A stretch of DNA of 64,000 bases from CAVQSS01 sp963746605 (GTDB lineage Bacteria > Desulfobacterota > RBG-13-43-22), in assembly GCA_963746605.1 (NCBI GenBank), contig CAVVCH010000042.1, positions 31,376 through 95,375 on the forward strand. The letters run 5' to 3'. The notes beneath the pieces are model-generated. The model had not been told where the DNA came from and made no database searches. It worked only from the letters and a program-made list of their open reading frames with translations. Within the stretch, counting starts at the first letter, position 1; every line of letters begins with the position of its first letter. Shown in pieces: positions 16,201 through 23,495 of the stretch. The position numbers and the translations under genes were made by a program.

Positions 16201-17175
16201 ATGGAAAAGGAAGACCAGGGGATTTCGAGGAGAAATTTTGTTAAGGCTTCAGCGGCGGCCGCGGTGGCCGGGTTGATTCCCGGGAATATCCGGGCACAAA
16301 TCAAGGATGGGGCCGGGGCCGCCCGGAAAACCGGGACCCGTTTGATCCTTTTGGGAAACGGCGGGGGCCCGCGGCCTAACAAGCTGCGGGCCCAATCCTC
16401 CTGGGTGGTGCTGGTCAACGAAATTCCTTACGTGGTGGACTGCGGCAACGGGACCAGCCGCCAGATGGCCTTTGCCGATATTCCGCTCAAATCCCTGCGC
16501 GCCATTTTTATCACCCACCATCATTCGGATCACAACCTGGAATACGGCAGCGTCATGTACAATGCCTGGGTGACGGGATTCAAAGGACGGATCGACACTT
16601 ATGGCCCCCCGGGGATGAATAAAATGACCGATCTCTTCCTGGAAATGAACGCCTACGACATAAATATTCGAATCCCCGATGAAGGGCGACCGCCCCTGAA
16701 GCCTATGATCTTCCCCCACGAAATAAGCCAGGGCGGGCCGGTGCTGGAAAACGATCAGCTCAAAGTCACCACCGCCCTGGTCAACCACCCCCCGGTCACC
16801 CCCGCCTTTGCCTACCGTTTCGATACCAGTGACCGGTCCATCGTCTTCTCCGGGGACACCACCCCCTGCGACAACCTGGTCAAACTGGCCCTAGGCGCTG
16901 ACGTGCTGGTTCACGAGGTAATCCACAAACCTTCCTTAGCAAAGCTGTTGGCCCGCATCCCCAATGCCGACCGCCTGTTGGAACATATCGTCGCTTCCCA
17001 CACCACCCATGAGGACGTGGGGAAAGTGGCCCGGGACGCAGGGGTGAAGACCCTGGTCCTGACCCATTACGTCCCCGTCGACGATCCCACTTTGACGGAT
17101 GAAATGTGGATCGAGGGGGCGCGGAAGCATTTCAACGGCCGGATCGTCGCCGGCCGGGACCTGATGGAGTTATAA
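16201..17175 (+). CDS. Tat-exported metallo-beta-lactamase-fold hydrolase
   Basis: 324 aa. A twin-arginine signal (SRRNFVKASAAAAVAGLIPG at about residues 9-28) is followed by a metallo-beta-lactamase fold of the RNase Z/arylsulfatase-like branch. Zinc ligands: HHHSDH at 106-111, NHPPVTPAFAYRF after the core, FSGDT, and THYVP near the C-terminus. Periplasmic location is predicted; the substrate is unknown. AAAGGGG (16188-16194) serves as ribosome-binding site. The last 41 nt of this gene are duplicated at 18345-18385, where only the tail of a second copy survives. Confidence 0.85.
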   Translation: MEKEDQGISRRNFVKASAAAAVAGLIPGNIRAQIKDGAGAARKTGTRLILLGNGGGPRPNKLRAQSSWVVLVNEIPYVVDCGNGTSRQMAFADIPLKSLRAIFITHHHSDHNLEYGSVMYNAWVTGFKGRIDTYGPPGMNKMTDLFLEMNAYDINIRIPDEGRPPLKPMIFPHEISQGGPVLENDQLKVTTALVNHPPVTPAFAYRFDTSDRSIVFSGDTTPCDNLVKLALGADVLVHEVIHKPSLAKLLARIPNADRLLEHIVASHTTHEDVGKVARDAGVKTLVLTHYVPVDDPTLTDEMWIEGARKHFNGRIVAGRDLMEL

Positions 17176-17180
17176 ATGAA

Positions 17181-17237
17181 ATGCGTGGCCTTCGAATATG
17201 GATCGACCGCAACCGCATGGAGGCGGAGCCGAGGTGA
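17181..17237 (+). pseudogene. Collapsed beta-lactamase-like gene remnant
   Basis: An 18-codon frame reading MRGLRIWIDRNRMEAEPR. Its first codons parallel the start of the beta-lactamase-like gene at 18388 (MKGLRL). An 18-nt stretch TGGATCGACCGCAACCGC (17199-17216) is identical to 19161-19178 in the 3' part of that gene. The middle of the gene has been deleted. It stands directly after the metallo-hydrolase stop, as the fuller gene stands after the duplicated hydrolase tail. Confidence 0.6.
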
Positions 17238-17290
17238 TGCCCAGAGTGACTTTTGGGAAGGTAGATGCGAAAAATCGGTCAAGAGATTTG

Positions 17291-17318
17291 TTGACATTTG
17301 GAATGATATAAATAGGAT
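17291..17318 (+). promoter_or_regulatory. Possible promoter upstream of the histidine kinase
   Basis: TTGACA (17291-17296) and TAGGAT (17313-17318) with 16-nt spacing, in an otherwise featureless 276-nt stretch (17238-17513) between the collapsed remnant and the kinase ATG. Confidence 0.35.
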
Positions 17319-17513
17319 ATGGCAAATTGGCGACCCCGGACCGGGATTGACAATAGTGCCCGGCCGTGTTCCGTAGGCTGAACAAGGCATTGGACGAGGA
17401 ATTGGCCCATCAAACGGATCAAGCCGACGCGCTAAGGCACGCTACCTATCCTGGGCGTTCGGTTTTCAGCGACATCGATCCGATCGAATTATTCATTGCG
17501 AGGAGAATAACCA

Positions 17514-18326
17514 ATGCCGGAACCAAAGGAACAGATTGTGTCGGCCATCGTCAGAGCCCAGGCGGAGCTCGAGGAGGCCCTGTATGAGCTAGGGAAACTG
17601 CCGGCGGTCAGTCAAAGTTCAGTCAGTTTTGCGGCACACACACTCAACAACTTTCTTACCGTCACAGAGGGAACGGTCGAACTGCTCCTGTTGTCGCTGG
17701 CGGATTATCCCGACCCTTTGGTTCACACCTGGCTTGAGGGGTTGCAGCAGGCGACCAACCTGATGACCCATACTGTCAGCCAATTGATGAATGCCTCGAG
17801 TGGCCCGGACGCCAAACTGCGCTTTGAAAAGGTGGATCTTCCGGTCATGGTCCAGCGGTTCTGCGACTTTTATCAACGCATTGCGGATCGGAAGCAGATT
17901 CGTTGTCTCTTCGAATCCAGGGTCGGTGTTCCCTTGGTTTGGACGGATCGGGTGGCGACCGCCGCCGTACTGGATAACCTGTTCTCGAATGCAGTGAAAT
18001 ACTCGCCCCCCGGAAAGCGTATCTGGGTCCAAGTGTCCGCTGATGGGGATGGGGTTGTCTGTAGTATCCGCGACGAAGGACCGGGCCTTAGCGATAAAGA
18101 CCAGGCCAAACTGTTCCAGCGGGGGGCGCGACTCACCCCTGAGCCCACGAGTGGTGAATCCTCAACGGGTTACGGTTTGGCGGTGGCTAAAGAGTTCATC
18201 GAAAGGCTGGGGGGTACGATTTGGTGTGAAAGCGTTTTGGGAGAGGGTTCAAGTTTTTCATTTCGACTGCCCCGCTACCAAGAACAGGACCATGGCCCTG
18301 GACAAAATTTACCAGGTCCGCATTAA
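17514..18326 (+). CDS. Soluble sensor histidine kinase core
   Basis: 270 aa. The dimerisation domain has a His at residue 42 in AAHTLNNFLTV, an H-box of the N-N-rather-than-R-N type. The HATPase domain has an N-box (DNLFSNAVKYSPPG), G1 (DEGPGLSDKD), F region and G2 (GYGLAVAKEF). There is no sensor domain, membrane segment or receiver; perhaps the sensory part was lost, or it works with a partner. AGGAG at 17501-17505 is 8 nt before the ATG. It lies between the two halves of an apparent tandem duplication. Confidence 0.85.
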   Translation: MPEPKEQIVSAIVRAQAELEEALYELGKLPAVSQSSVSFAAHTLNNFLTVTEGTVELLLLSLADYPDPLVHTWLEGLQQATNLMTHTVSQLMNASSGPDAKLRFEKVDLPVMVQRFCDFYQRIADRKQIRCLFESRVGVPLVWTDRVATAAVLDNLFSNAVKYSPPGKRIWVQVSADGDGVVCSIRDEGPGLSDKDQAKLFQRGARLTPEPTSGESSTGYGLAVAKEFIERLGGTIWCESVLGEGSSFSFRLPRYQEQDHGPGQNLPGPH

Positions 18327-18341
18327 AAAACGACGAACGAC

Positions 18342-18383
18342 GGCGGCCGGATCATCGTCGGCCGGGACCTGATGGAGGTATAA
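18342..18383 (+). pseudogene. C-terminal scrap of a second metallo-hydrolase gene
   Basis: Thirteen codons, GGRIIVGRDLMEV then TAA, are the duplicate of the GRIVAGRDLMEL end of the hydrolase at 16201-17175. At nucleotide level 38 of 41 positions match (18345-18385 versus 17137-17177). The rest of that second gene is gone. Confidence 0.75.
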
Positions 18384-18387
18384 ATCA

Positions 18388-19290
18388 ATGAAGGGCCTCC
18401 GATTGATTTTCTTCACCGTACTTCTCATCTTGTCGGTTCCCTGGCCTCTGCCGGCGCAAATATCCCTCGACGCGACACTCACCCCATTTCTGTCCCGGTA
18501 CGACCTGCCGGCCTTGGCCGCGGCAGTGGTGAAGAACGGAGAAATCCAGGCCGCCGGGGCGGTCGGGACGCGCCGGGCCGGGACAAATATTCCGGTGACG
18601 ATAAACGACCGGTTCCATCTGGGTTCAGACACCAAGGCCATGACCGCCCTGCTGGCGGCCGGATTGGTGGAACAGGGAAAACTTCACTGGGATTCGAATG
18701 TCGCCGCCATCTTCCCCGAATTGTCGAAAAAGATGGACCCGGGACTTCGGAAGGTGACCCTCGAACAGCTTCTTTCTCATACCGGCGGCCTCCCGAGTGA
18801 CAACGAAACATTTGGAAATCTGCTCAACGGGAAGGTGAAAGCGTTTCTCGCCGGTCCGAACGGCGACAACCCGGCCATCATCGGTCCGGCCGGGATCGCC
18901 CATATGTCGATCCTGGACTTCGCCCGCTGGGCCGGCTGGAACGCCGGCGAGGGGAAACGGGAACCGCAGTTGGTCAGGCCGGAGACCCTGCGAAAGCTCC
19001 ATACGCCGGTCATCTCCATGCCGGAGAAAAAAGAGGCGGCACCCGGCACGCCATCCCACGGCCGGTACGCCCTGGGATGGGGAGAACTCACCGTCCCCTG
19101 GGCGCCCGGTCCGCTGTTGTATAACATGGCGGCTCGAACGGCATGAACCTCGCCCACATCTGGATCGACCGCAACCGCGATTTGGCGATCGTCACCGCTA
19201 CCAACATCAGCGGCCGGAAAGCGGATGAAGGTTGCTGGCGTTGGCCCGAGAACTCTACACCCAATTTGCGGGGATTGATCCTCGATGCCA
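18388..19290 (+). pseudogene. Serine beta-lactamase-like (class C fold) hydrolase, broken
   Basis: A signal peptide (about residues 1-23) and a beta-lactamase/transpeptidase-like domain with the catalytic SxxK motif SDTK near residue 80. The region that should hold the Tyr-x-Asn motif is missing: the sequence jumps from LPSDNETFGNLLNG to the ADNPAIIGPAG-like segment, an internal loss of perhaps 60 residues. Two -1 shifts follow: one at about 19118-19125, after which HGGSNGMNLAHIWIDRNR is read, and one at about 19228-19232, after which LALARELYTQFAG is read. Three lesions indicate a genuine pseudogene. Confidence 0.8.
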
Positions 19291-19306
19291 AAACGCTACG
19301 AACAAT

Positions 19307-19987
19307 ATGACCGCCAGTGAACCGCTGATACCGAAGCATGGCGGCTACCGAAAACTCAAGAGCTTTCAGGTGGCCCGGTTGATTTATGACCTGACGGTCC
19401 GTTTTTGCGACCGCTATATCGGAAAGCGCAGCCGGACCCACGATCAGATGGTGCAAGCGGCGCGGTCGGGTGTGCAGAATATCGCCGAAGGGAGTCAGGC
19501 CTCGGGGACCTCGAAAAAGACCGAACTCAAACTCACCAACGTGGCGCGGGGCAGCCTGGAAGAGCTGCGGCTCGACTACGAGGATTTCCTGCGCCAGCGC
19601 GGCCTGCCAATCTGGGATCGTGACGATCCCCGCCGGCAGAGACTGATTGACCGCCGCTGCGCCACCGCCGATGAGGTGGCGGCTTGGGTGCGGGAAGAGC
19701 ATGATCGTGGACGGGGTGGACATAGTGGACCGAGCGGACAAAAACAATCGTCAACAACGTCCACCAAGTCCACGCAGTCCACCTTCCCTGAGCTTGCCGC
19801 CAACGCCGCACTGGTACTGCTGGCGGTTTCCTGCAGCCTGCTCGACCGCCAACTCGCGGCCCAGGCAACAGCTTTTGAAACCGAGGGTGGCTTCACCGAG
19901 CGCCTTTACCGCGTACGTTCCGAAAAACGGTCATCGCGCCCTCCGTCCACCCGGTCCACCAAGTCCACCACGTCCACCGATTATTAG
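19307..19987 (+). CDS. Four-helix-bundle (IVS) protein with suffix domain
   Basis: 226 aa from the ATG at 19307. Residues about 1-125 form the 23S rRNA intervening-sequence/four-helix-bundle family (FQVARLIYDLTVRFCDRY, QAARSGVQNIAEGS, SLEELRLDYEDFL). Residues beyond 125 match the known four-helix-bundle suffix domain (VREEH, AANAALVLLAVSCSLLDRQL). Between and after these lie low-complexity Ser-Thr-Lys repeats from 9-bp DNA arrays. The function of the family is unknown; it is widespread and mobile. It overlaps the decayed end of the preceding pseudogene. Confidence 0.8.
   Translation: MTASEPLIPKHGGYRKLKSFQVARLIYDLTVRFCDRYIGKRSRTHDQMVQAARSGVQNIAEGSQASGTSKKTELKLTNVARGSLEELRLDYEDFLRQRGLPIWDRDDPRRQRLIDRRCATADEVAAWVREEHDRGRGGHSGPSGQKQSSTTSTKSTQSTFPELAANAALVLLAVSCSLLDRQLAAQATAFETEGGFTERLYRVRSEKRSSRPPSTRSTKSTTSTDY
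19707..19782 (+). repeat. Opposed 9-bp-period arrays GTGGAC / GTCCAC
   Basis: GTGGAC occurs at 19707, 19716 and 19725, and its complement GTCCAC at 19759, 19768 and 19777, each with exact 9-nt period. The two triplets can fold into a long hairpin. They lie inside the four-helix-bundle reading frame without breaking it. Confidence 0.9.
19945..19977 (+). repeat. Second 9-bp-period array GTCCAC x4
   Basis: GTCCAC at 19945, 19954, 19963 and 19972, again with exact 9-nt period, encodes the Ser-Thr-rich C-terminal tail. It has the same orientation as the right half of the first array. Confidence 0.9.
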
Positions 19988-19998
19988 GTGCCTAATCG

Positions 19999-20779
19999 AT
20001 GTTTTATTCAAAACCAGGTAAAGCATTTTTCTTGACCCTCCTATCGTTTTTGATGGTTTTTAGCCCATCGGTTTTTGCTGAAGCCTTGAAAGATTCGGGA
20101 AGCAGATCTTTGAAAAACGAAAAGGGCCCGGAGAAATTATTGGTCGTCGGTCCCGGCGGTCCTTACGAGGCCATGAAAGAAGCGGCGGAGGCCTTCTCTC
20201 GCTTAAAAGGGGTTACGGTTGAGGTCGTCAAGGGGCCACCGGAAAAGTGGTTCGAGCAACAGGCCGACCTGATTTATGGCGGGGCGCCGAACATGATGGA
20301 AGATTTTATCGCCGACCATCCCACTGCCATCGAGCCGGGCAGCATCCGCAACTTATATCACCGGCAGATCGGCATCATTGTCCGGCAGGGAAATCCGAAA
20401 GGGATTGCCGAACTGGCTGACTTGGGGCGCGAGTGCCGTTAAGCTATTGGACGTGAAACTGGAAACCATGGAAGAATTTCAAAACAAGGTCCCCAACTTG
20501 GCCGAACATATCTATCGGTCGGTGACTACCGGCGAGCAAGGAAAAGAAGCCTGGCGATCCTTGCCGGAACTGGACGCCTGGATCACCTACAAATCCTGGC
20601 ATTTTGTTTTGAGTGGAGAGACGGAATTCATTCCTTTGACTTCGGTTAACGGTTCCCTGCGCCCGACGGTCGTGGCCATTACGGCCTGGACAAAAAAGAA
20701 GACCCTGGCCCAAGACTTCATTCTTTTTTTGCAAAACGAAGCGGCCCATGCTATTTTTCAAAGACGCGGATGGGAGTGA
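19999..20779 (+). pseudogene. acfC: AcfC-like periplasmic substrate-binding protein, deleted and frameshifted
   Basis: A signal peptide (about residues 1-28) and GPGGPYEAMKEAAEAF, DLIYGGAPNMMEDFI and LYHRQIGIIVRQGNPKGI follow the accessory colonisation factor AcfC/extracellular solute-binding pattern. The frame breaks at about 20428, and the second half (LAEHIYRSVTTGEQGKEAW, ELDAWITYKSW, FILFLQNEAAHAIFQRRGW) continues in another frame. About 30 residues expected between the halves are missing, so this is a deletion, not a simple base-call error. Probably nonfunctional. Confidence 0.75.
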
Positions 20780-20829
20780 GTTAAAGATCTTTTGTCCATG
20801 GGACGATAATCGGACCAGAAAGGCGAACG

Positions 20830-21651
20830 ATGCGCATTGCCACTTTTGGAGACCTCCACCTGGGTCATACTCCGGTTTTGGATAAATTTTTAGGGGAAGA
20901 AGACCGGTTGCTGCGATTGGACGATCATCTCGGCCGGACCCACGATCGGATTATTTTAATGGGGGATGTCTATCAGACCGATTACGGCAGCTATCCCGGT
21001 TCCCGATCCGACGTGCTCGAAGCCATCCTGAAACGCTATTCCCGGATTGTCAGGCGCTGGCAGGGGAACCACTATTATTCCATCTTTGGAAATCACGACC
21101 TGATCACTCAAAAATTTTTGGGGACCTTAAACCAGATTCGCTTAAAAAAGGATGATTGGCGCATCTGGTTGACCCATGGGCATCAATTTGACCCCTTTAT
21201 CGGCGACCACGGGCGTTTACCCTTTTTCGTTACCTGGATGATCGGGGGGCTGCGGCGTCTGGGTTTTAGTCATCTGGCGGATTTTCTGGAAGGCCCTTTC
21301 TATGACTGGGGCCAACGGTTTTTCAAAGCCCTGGAACTGGCCGCCATCAAGGCCCTCCTTCACGGGAAAAACGATGTGATTGTCATGGGGCACTCCCATC
21401 AGATGGCCTGCATCCCCATGAGCCAGGGAGTTTACGTGAACTCGGGGGCCTGTGCGCCTGATTCCCTGCGCTATGTTTCCATTGATACGGCTACGCGGGT
21501 GGTGGAAGTGCGGGCCTTTACCCCCCCGAACGGAACCCAGTGCTTCTTGCGCTGGCAGGGAAGCTCCCCGTCTGCAGGGCAGGATTTTCCTCGTCCAATA
21601 CCCGGCCCAAAAGGCCGGAGAGAAACTTCTTCCCTTCTTTTTACTCCTTGA
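20830..21651 (+). CDS. Calcineurin-like metallophosphoesterase
   Basis: 273 aa. The five metal-binding blocks are in order: GDLHLGH (Asp8, His10), GDVYQ, GNHD, THGHQFD and GHSH. The arrangement resembles UDP-2,3-diacylglucosamine pyrophosphatase LpxH and related phosphoesterases, but a specific function cannot be assigned. The C-terminal 40 residues are low-complexity and overlap the opposing SRPBCC gene by 11 nt, so the natural end may be earlier and lost by a shift. Confidence 0.85.
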   Translation: MRIATFGDLHLGHTPVLDKFLGEEDRLLRLDDHLGRTHDRIILMGDVYQTDYGSYPGSRSDVLEAILKRYSRIVRRWQGNHYYSIFGNHDLITQKFLGTLNQIRLKKDDWRIWLTHGHQFDPFIGDHGRLPFFVTWMIGGLRRLGFSHLADFLEGPFYDWGQRFFKALELAAIKALLHGKNDVIVMGHSHQMACIPMSQGVYVNSGACAPDSLRYVSIDTATRVVEVRAFTPPNGTQCFLRWQGSSPSAGQDFPRPIPGPKGRRETSSLLFTP

Positions 21652-22385
21652 CCTTCAGGGCCTTGCGGATACCCTGAGTGACCTCTTCCATCGCTTTCTG
21701 GCCTCCCAGTCGAAAGGCCGCCTGTTGCAGCCAATTTTTTCCCGCAACGTTTACAGTGTAGGTATGCAGGGTATAGTTTGGATTTTCGGGGTAGGGTTCA
21801 AACTGGTGTGAACCCAGGTTGAGGGCTAAATCATTCTCGCAAGGGGTTTTCTCCGAACCGCAAACCCCGGCTATCTGCGTCGGGTTAGCCACCAGGGTCC
21901 AGAAGCTGCGAAATCGCCGGCTTTGGGGTTCGCTGAGATGGGCAATACGGAGCAGATAACGGGTATCAAAGCCGAGCACGCTTATCCGGGTCCAAAAATC
22001 AACCGCCTCGGCCCCGGCATAATCACCTTCCAACGTAAAAGATCGAATCACTCGGTTTTCAACCGTGTTGGGCATGAACCGCACATATTGGTTATACTTA
22101 CGGACTACCTTAAAACACTCGGCGGGATCGGCTTTGATGAGACCCACACTTTGAGCGGCCACGGTCTGGGAGTCAATTTTTTTTATTTCGCAGAGGACCT
22201 CCCCCCGATCCAACCGGGCCTTATCGAGGTGGGGGATGATTTTTGGGGAGGTCTGATCCCAATGAACGGGCATGGTATTGGTACGGCCATCGGCTTGCAG
22301 GTCTTTCCGGTCTACGGCTAAAACATCTCCGCCCCAATCCAACCAGGGTTACAATCACGAAAAAAATTAACAACCGACTAGCCAC
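21641..22385 (-). CDS. SRPBCC/START-like lipid-binding fold protein
   Basis: The main frame (21641-22342) encodes about 233 residues with a polyketide cyclase/START-like pattern (ADPAECFKVVRKYNQYVRFMP, then WTRISVLGFDTRYLLRI and a long C-terminal helix QKAMEEVTQGIRKALK). It has no ATG at its start. One frame over, a GTG at 22385 opens MASRLLIFFVIVTLVGL, a signal-like helix. One base indel near 22340 would join the two into an exported protein. The ligand is unknown. Convergent overlap with the phosphoesterase gene. Confidence 0.65.
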
Positions 22386-22711
22386 GTTAGGTCTGCTCCC
22401 GGTCCTGAGAACGGAAAGAATATTATCTGTCCCCGGGATGTTCCCACACCTTCACCCCTGTCAAGGGATAGAATTACTTTAAGACCTTCCAGGGCCTTTG
22501 GGATGATTCCTTCAGGCTGACCCCGTACCGAGTACACCCTTATGAGGCTTCGTCCTTTTGGACGGGACTCCCCCTTCTCTGGTCTAGCTACCCATCCAAA
22601 CTGGAAAATACTCATTCAATATTTTAATACCAAACCTTTTATTAATCAAGGGACAGCCAGATTATCAAAGGATCCTTTCCAGTTTGTCAAATAGGAAGTT
22701 ATGGGCTTTAC

Positions 22712-22741
22712 TTGACAGGGCCCAGTCCCTATCGGTATAAC
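22712..22741 (+). promoter_or_regulatory. Promoter of rubrerythrin
   Basis: TTGACA (22712-22717) and TATAAC (22736-22741) with 18-nt spacing, 45 nt before the rubrerythrin ATG. The stretch from 22386 to 22711 upstream of it shows no gene, RNA or repeat that I recognise. Confidence 0.6.
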
Positions 22742-22785
22742 AAAGTGACAGTATACAACATTCAGAAGAAATCGGGAGAACCTTG

Positions 22786-23286
22786 ATGTCCCAAAAAACG
22801 GAGAGGAATCTGGCCCTGGCTTTAGCCGCCGAATCTCAGGCTTCGGCCCGTGATACGGCCTTTGCCCAGAAAGCCGACCACGATGCCAACCCTTTGCTGG
22901 CCCGCCTTTTCCGGGCCCTGGCTGAATCCGAGTCCGTTCAGGCCCGCCGGTATCTGCTGCTGTTGCGGGGAAAAATCGGCGGCAGCCGGGAAAACCTGGA
23001 ATCCGCCCTCACCCGTAACCAGCGGGCCTATGAACAGGAATATCCCCCCATGATCCGGGAAGCGGAAGAAGAAGGGCTGAAAACCGCCCGGATGGCCTTT
23101 TCCCAAAGCCGGGAAGTGGAGCCGCTCCAGGCCGACCTCCTGGAGAGGGTTTTGGCGGAAAACCTCACCGCTCTTGATGAGGATTACTATGTCTGCCAGG
23201 TCTGCGGTTATATCAGTGAAAGTCGGGCCCCTGAAAACTGTCCGATATGCGGAGCCATACCGGGGAAGTTTAAGAGAGTGGTATAA
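22786..23286 (+). CDS. Rubrerythrin
   Basis: 166 aa from the ATG at 22786. The N-terminal ferritin-like diiron domain (about residues 1-130) has Glu-rich helices, such as ALAAESQASARD and ALAESESVQARRY. The C-terminal rubredoxin-like [Fe(SCys)4] site is CQVCGY near residue 140 and CPICG near residue 156. Rubrerythrins reduce hydrogen peroxide in the cytosol of anaerobes, which fits the inferred lifestyle. Monocistronic, with its own promoter and a repeat element after it. Confidence 0.93.
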   Translation: MSQKTERNLALALAAESQASARDTAFAQKADHDANPLLARLFRALAESESVQARRYLLLLRGKIGGSRENLESALTRNQRAYEQEYPPMIREAEEEGLKTARMAFSQSREVEPLQADLLERVLAENLTALDEDYYVCQVCGYISESRAPENCPICGAIPGKFKRVV

Positions 23287-23340
23287 TCATAAATTCGAAT
23301 TTCGAATGTGCAACATATTAACGGGCTCTCTATCGTATTT

Positions 23341-23437
23341 GCGGGTAATTTCTCGTCATCCCCGAATGCCTGTGTCGGGGATCCAATCCTCCTGAGAAAA
23401 GGCTGGATTCCCGTTCAGAAACGCTGCGGGAATGACG
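23341..23437 (-). repeat. Dispersed 97-bp repeat, copy 2
   Basis: The reverse complement of this stretch matches copy 1 (7817-7913) over its whole length, including the TTCCCG...CGGGAA hairpin and the GAGAAATT end. It lies between rubrerythrin and the AOR gene. Confidence 0.75.
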
Positions 23438-23495
23438 CTCTAAGATGTGGCACCTATTTTGAGACCATTTAGATTTCTATGGCAGGAGAGACCCG

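Noticed and set aside
17366..17587. 73-codon plus-strand frame before the histidine kinase
   Set aside because: No good start signal; it overlaps the kinase start in another frame, and the kinase has its own AGGAG and ATG at 17514.
19707..19977. Short regularly spaced repeats resembling a CRISPR array
   Set aside because: The period is 9 nt with 6-nt units, in frame inside a protein-coding gene; no spacers of CRISPR length and no cas genes.
22367..22615. 82-codon minus-strand frame upstream of the SRPBCC gene
   Set aside because: No recognisable motif, no ribosome site; partly replaced by the likely GTG start at 22385 in another frame.
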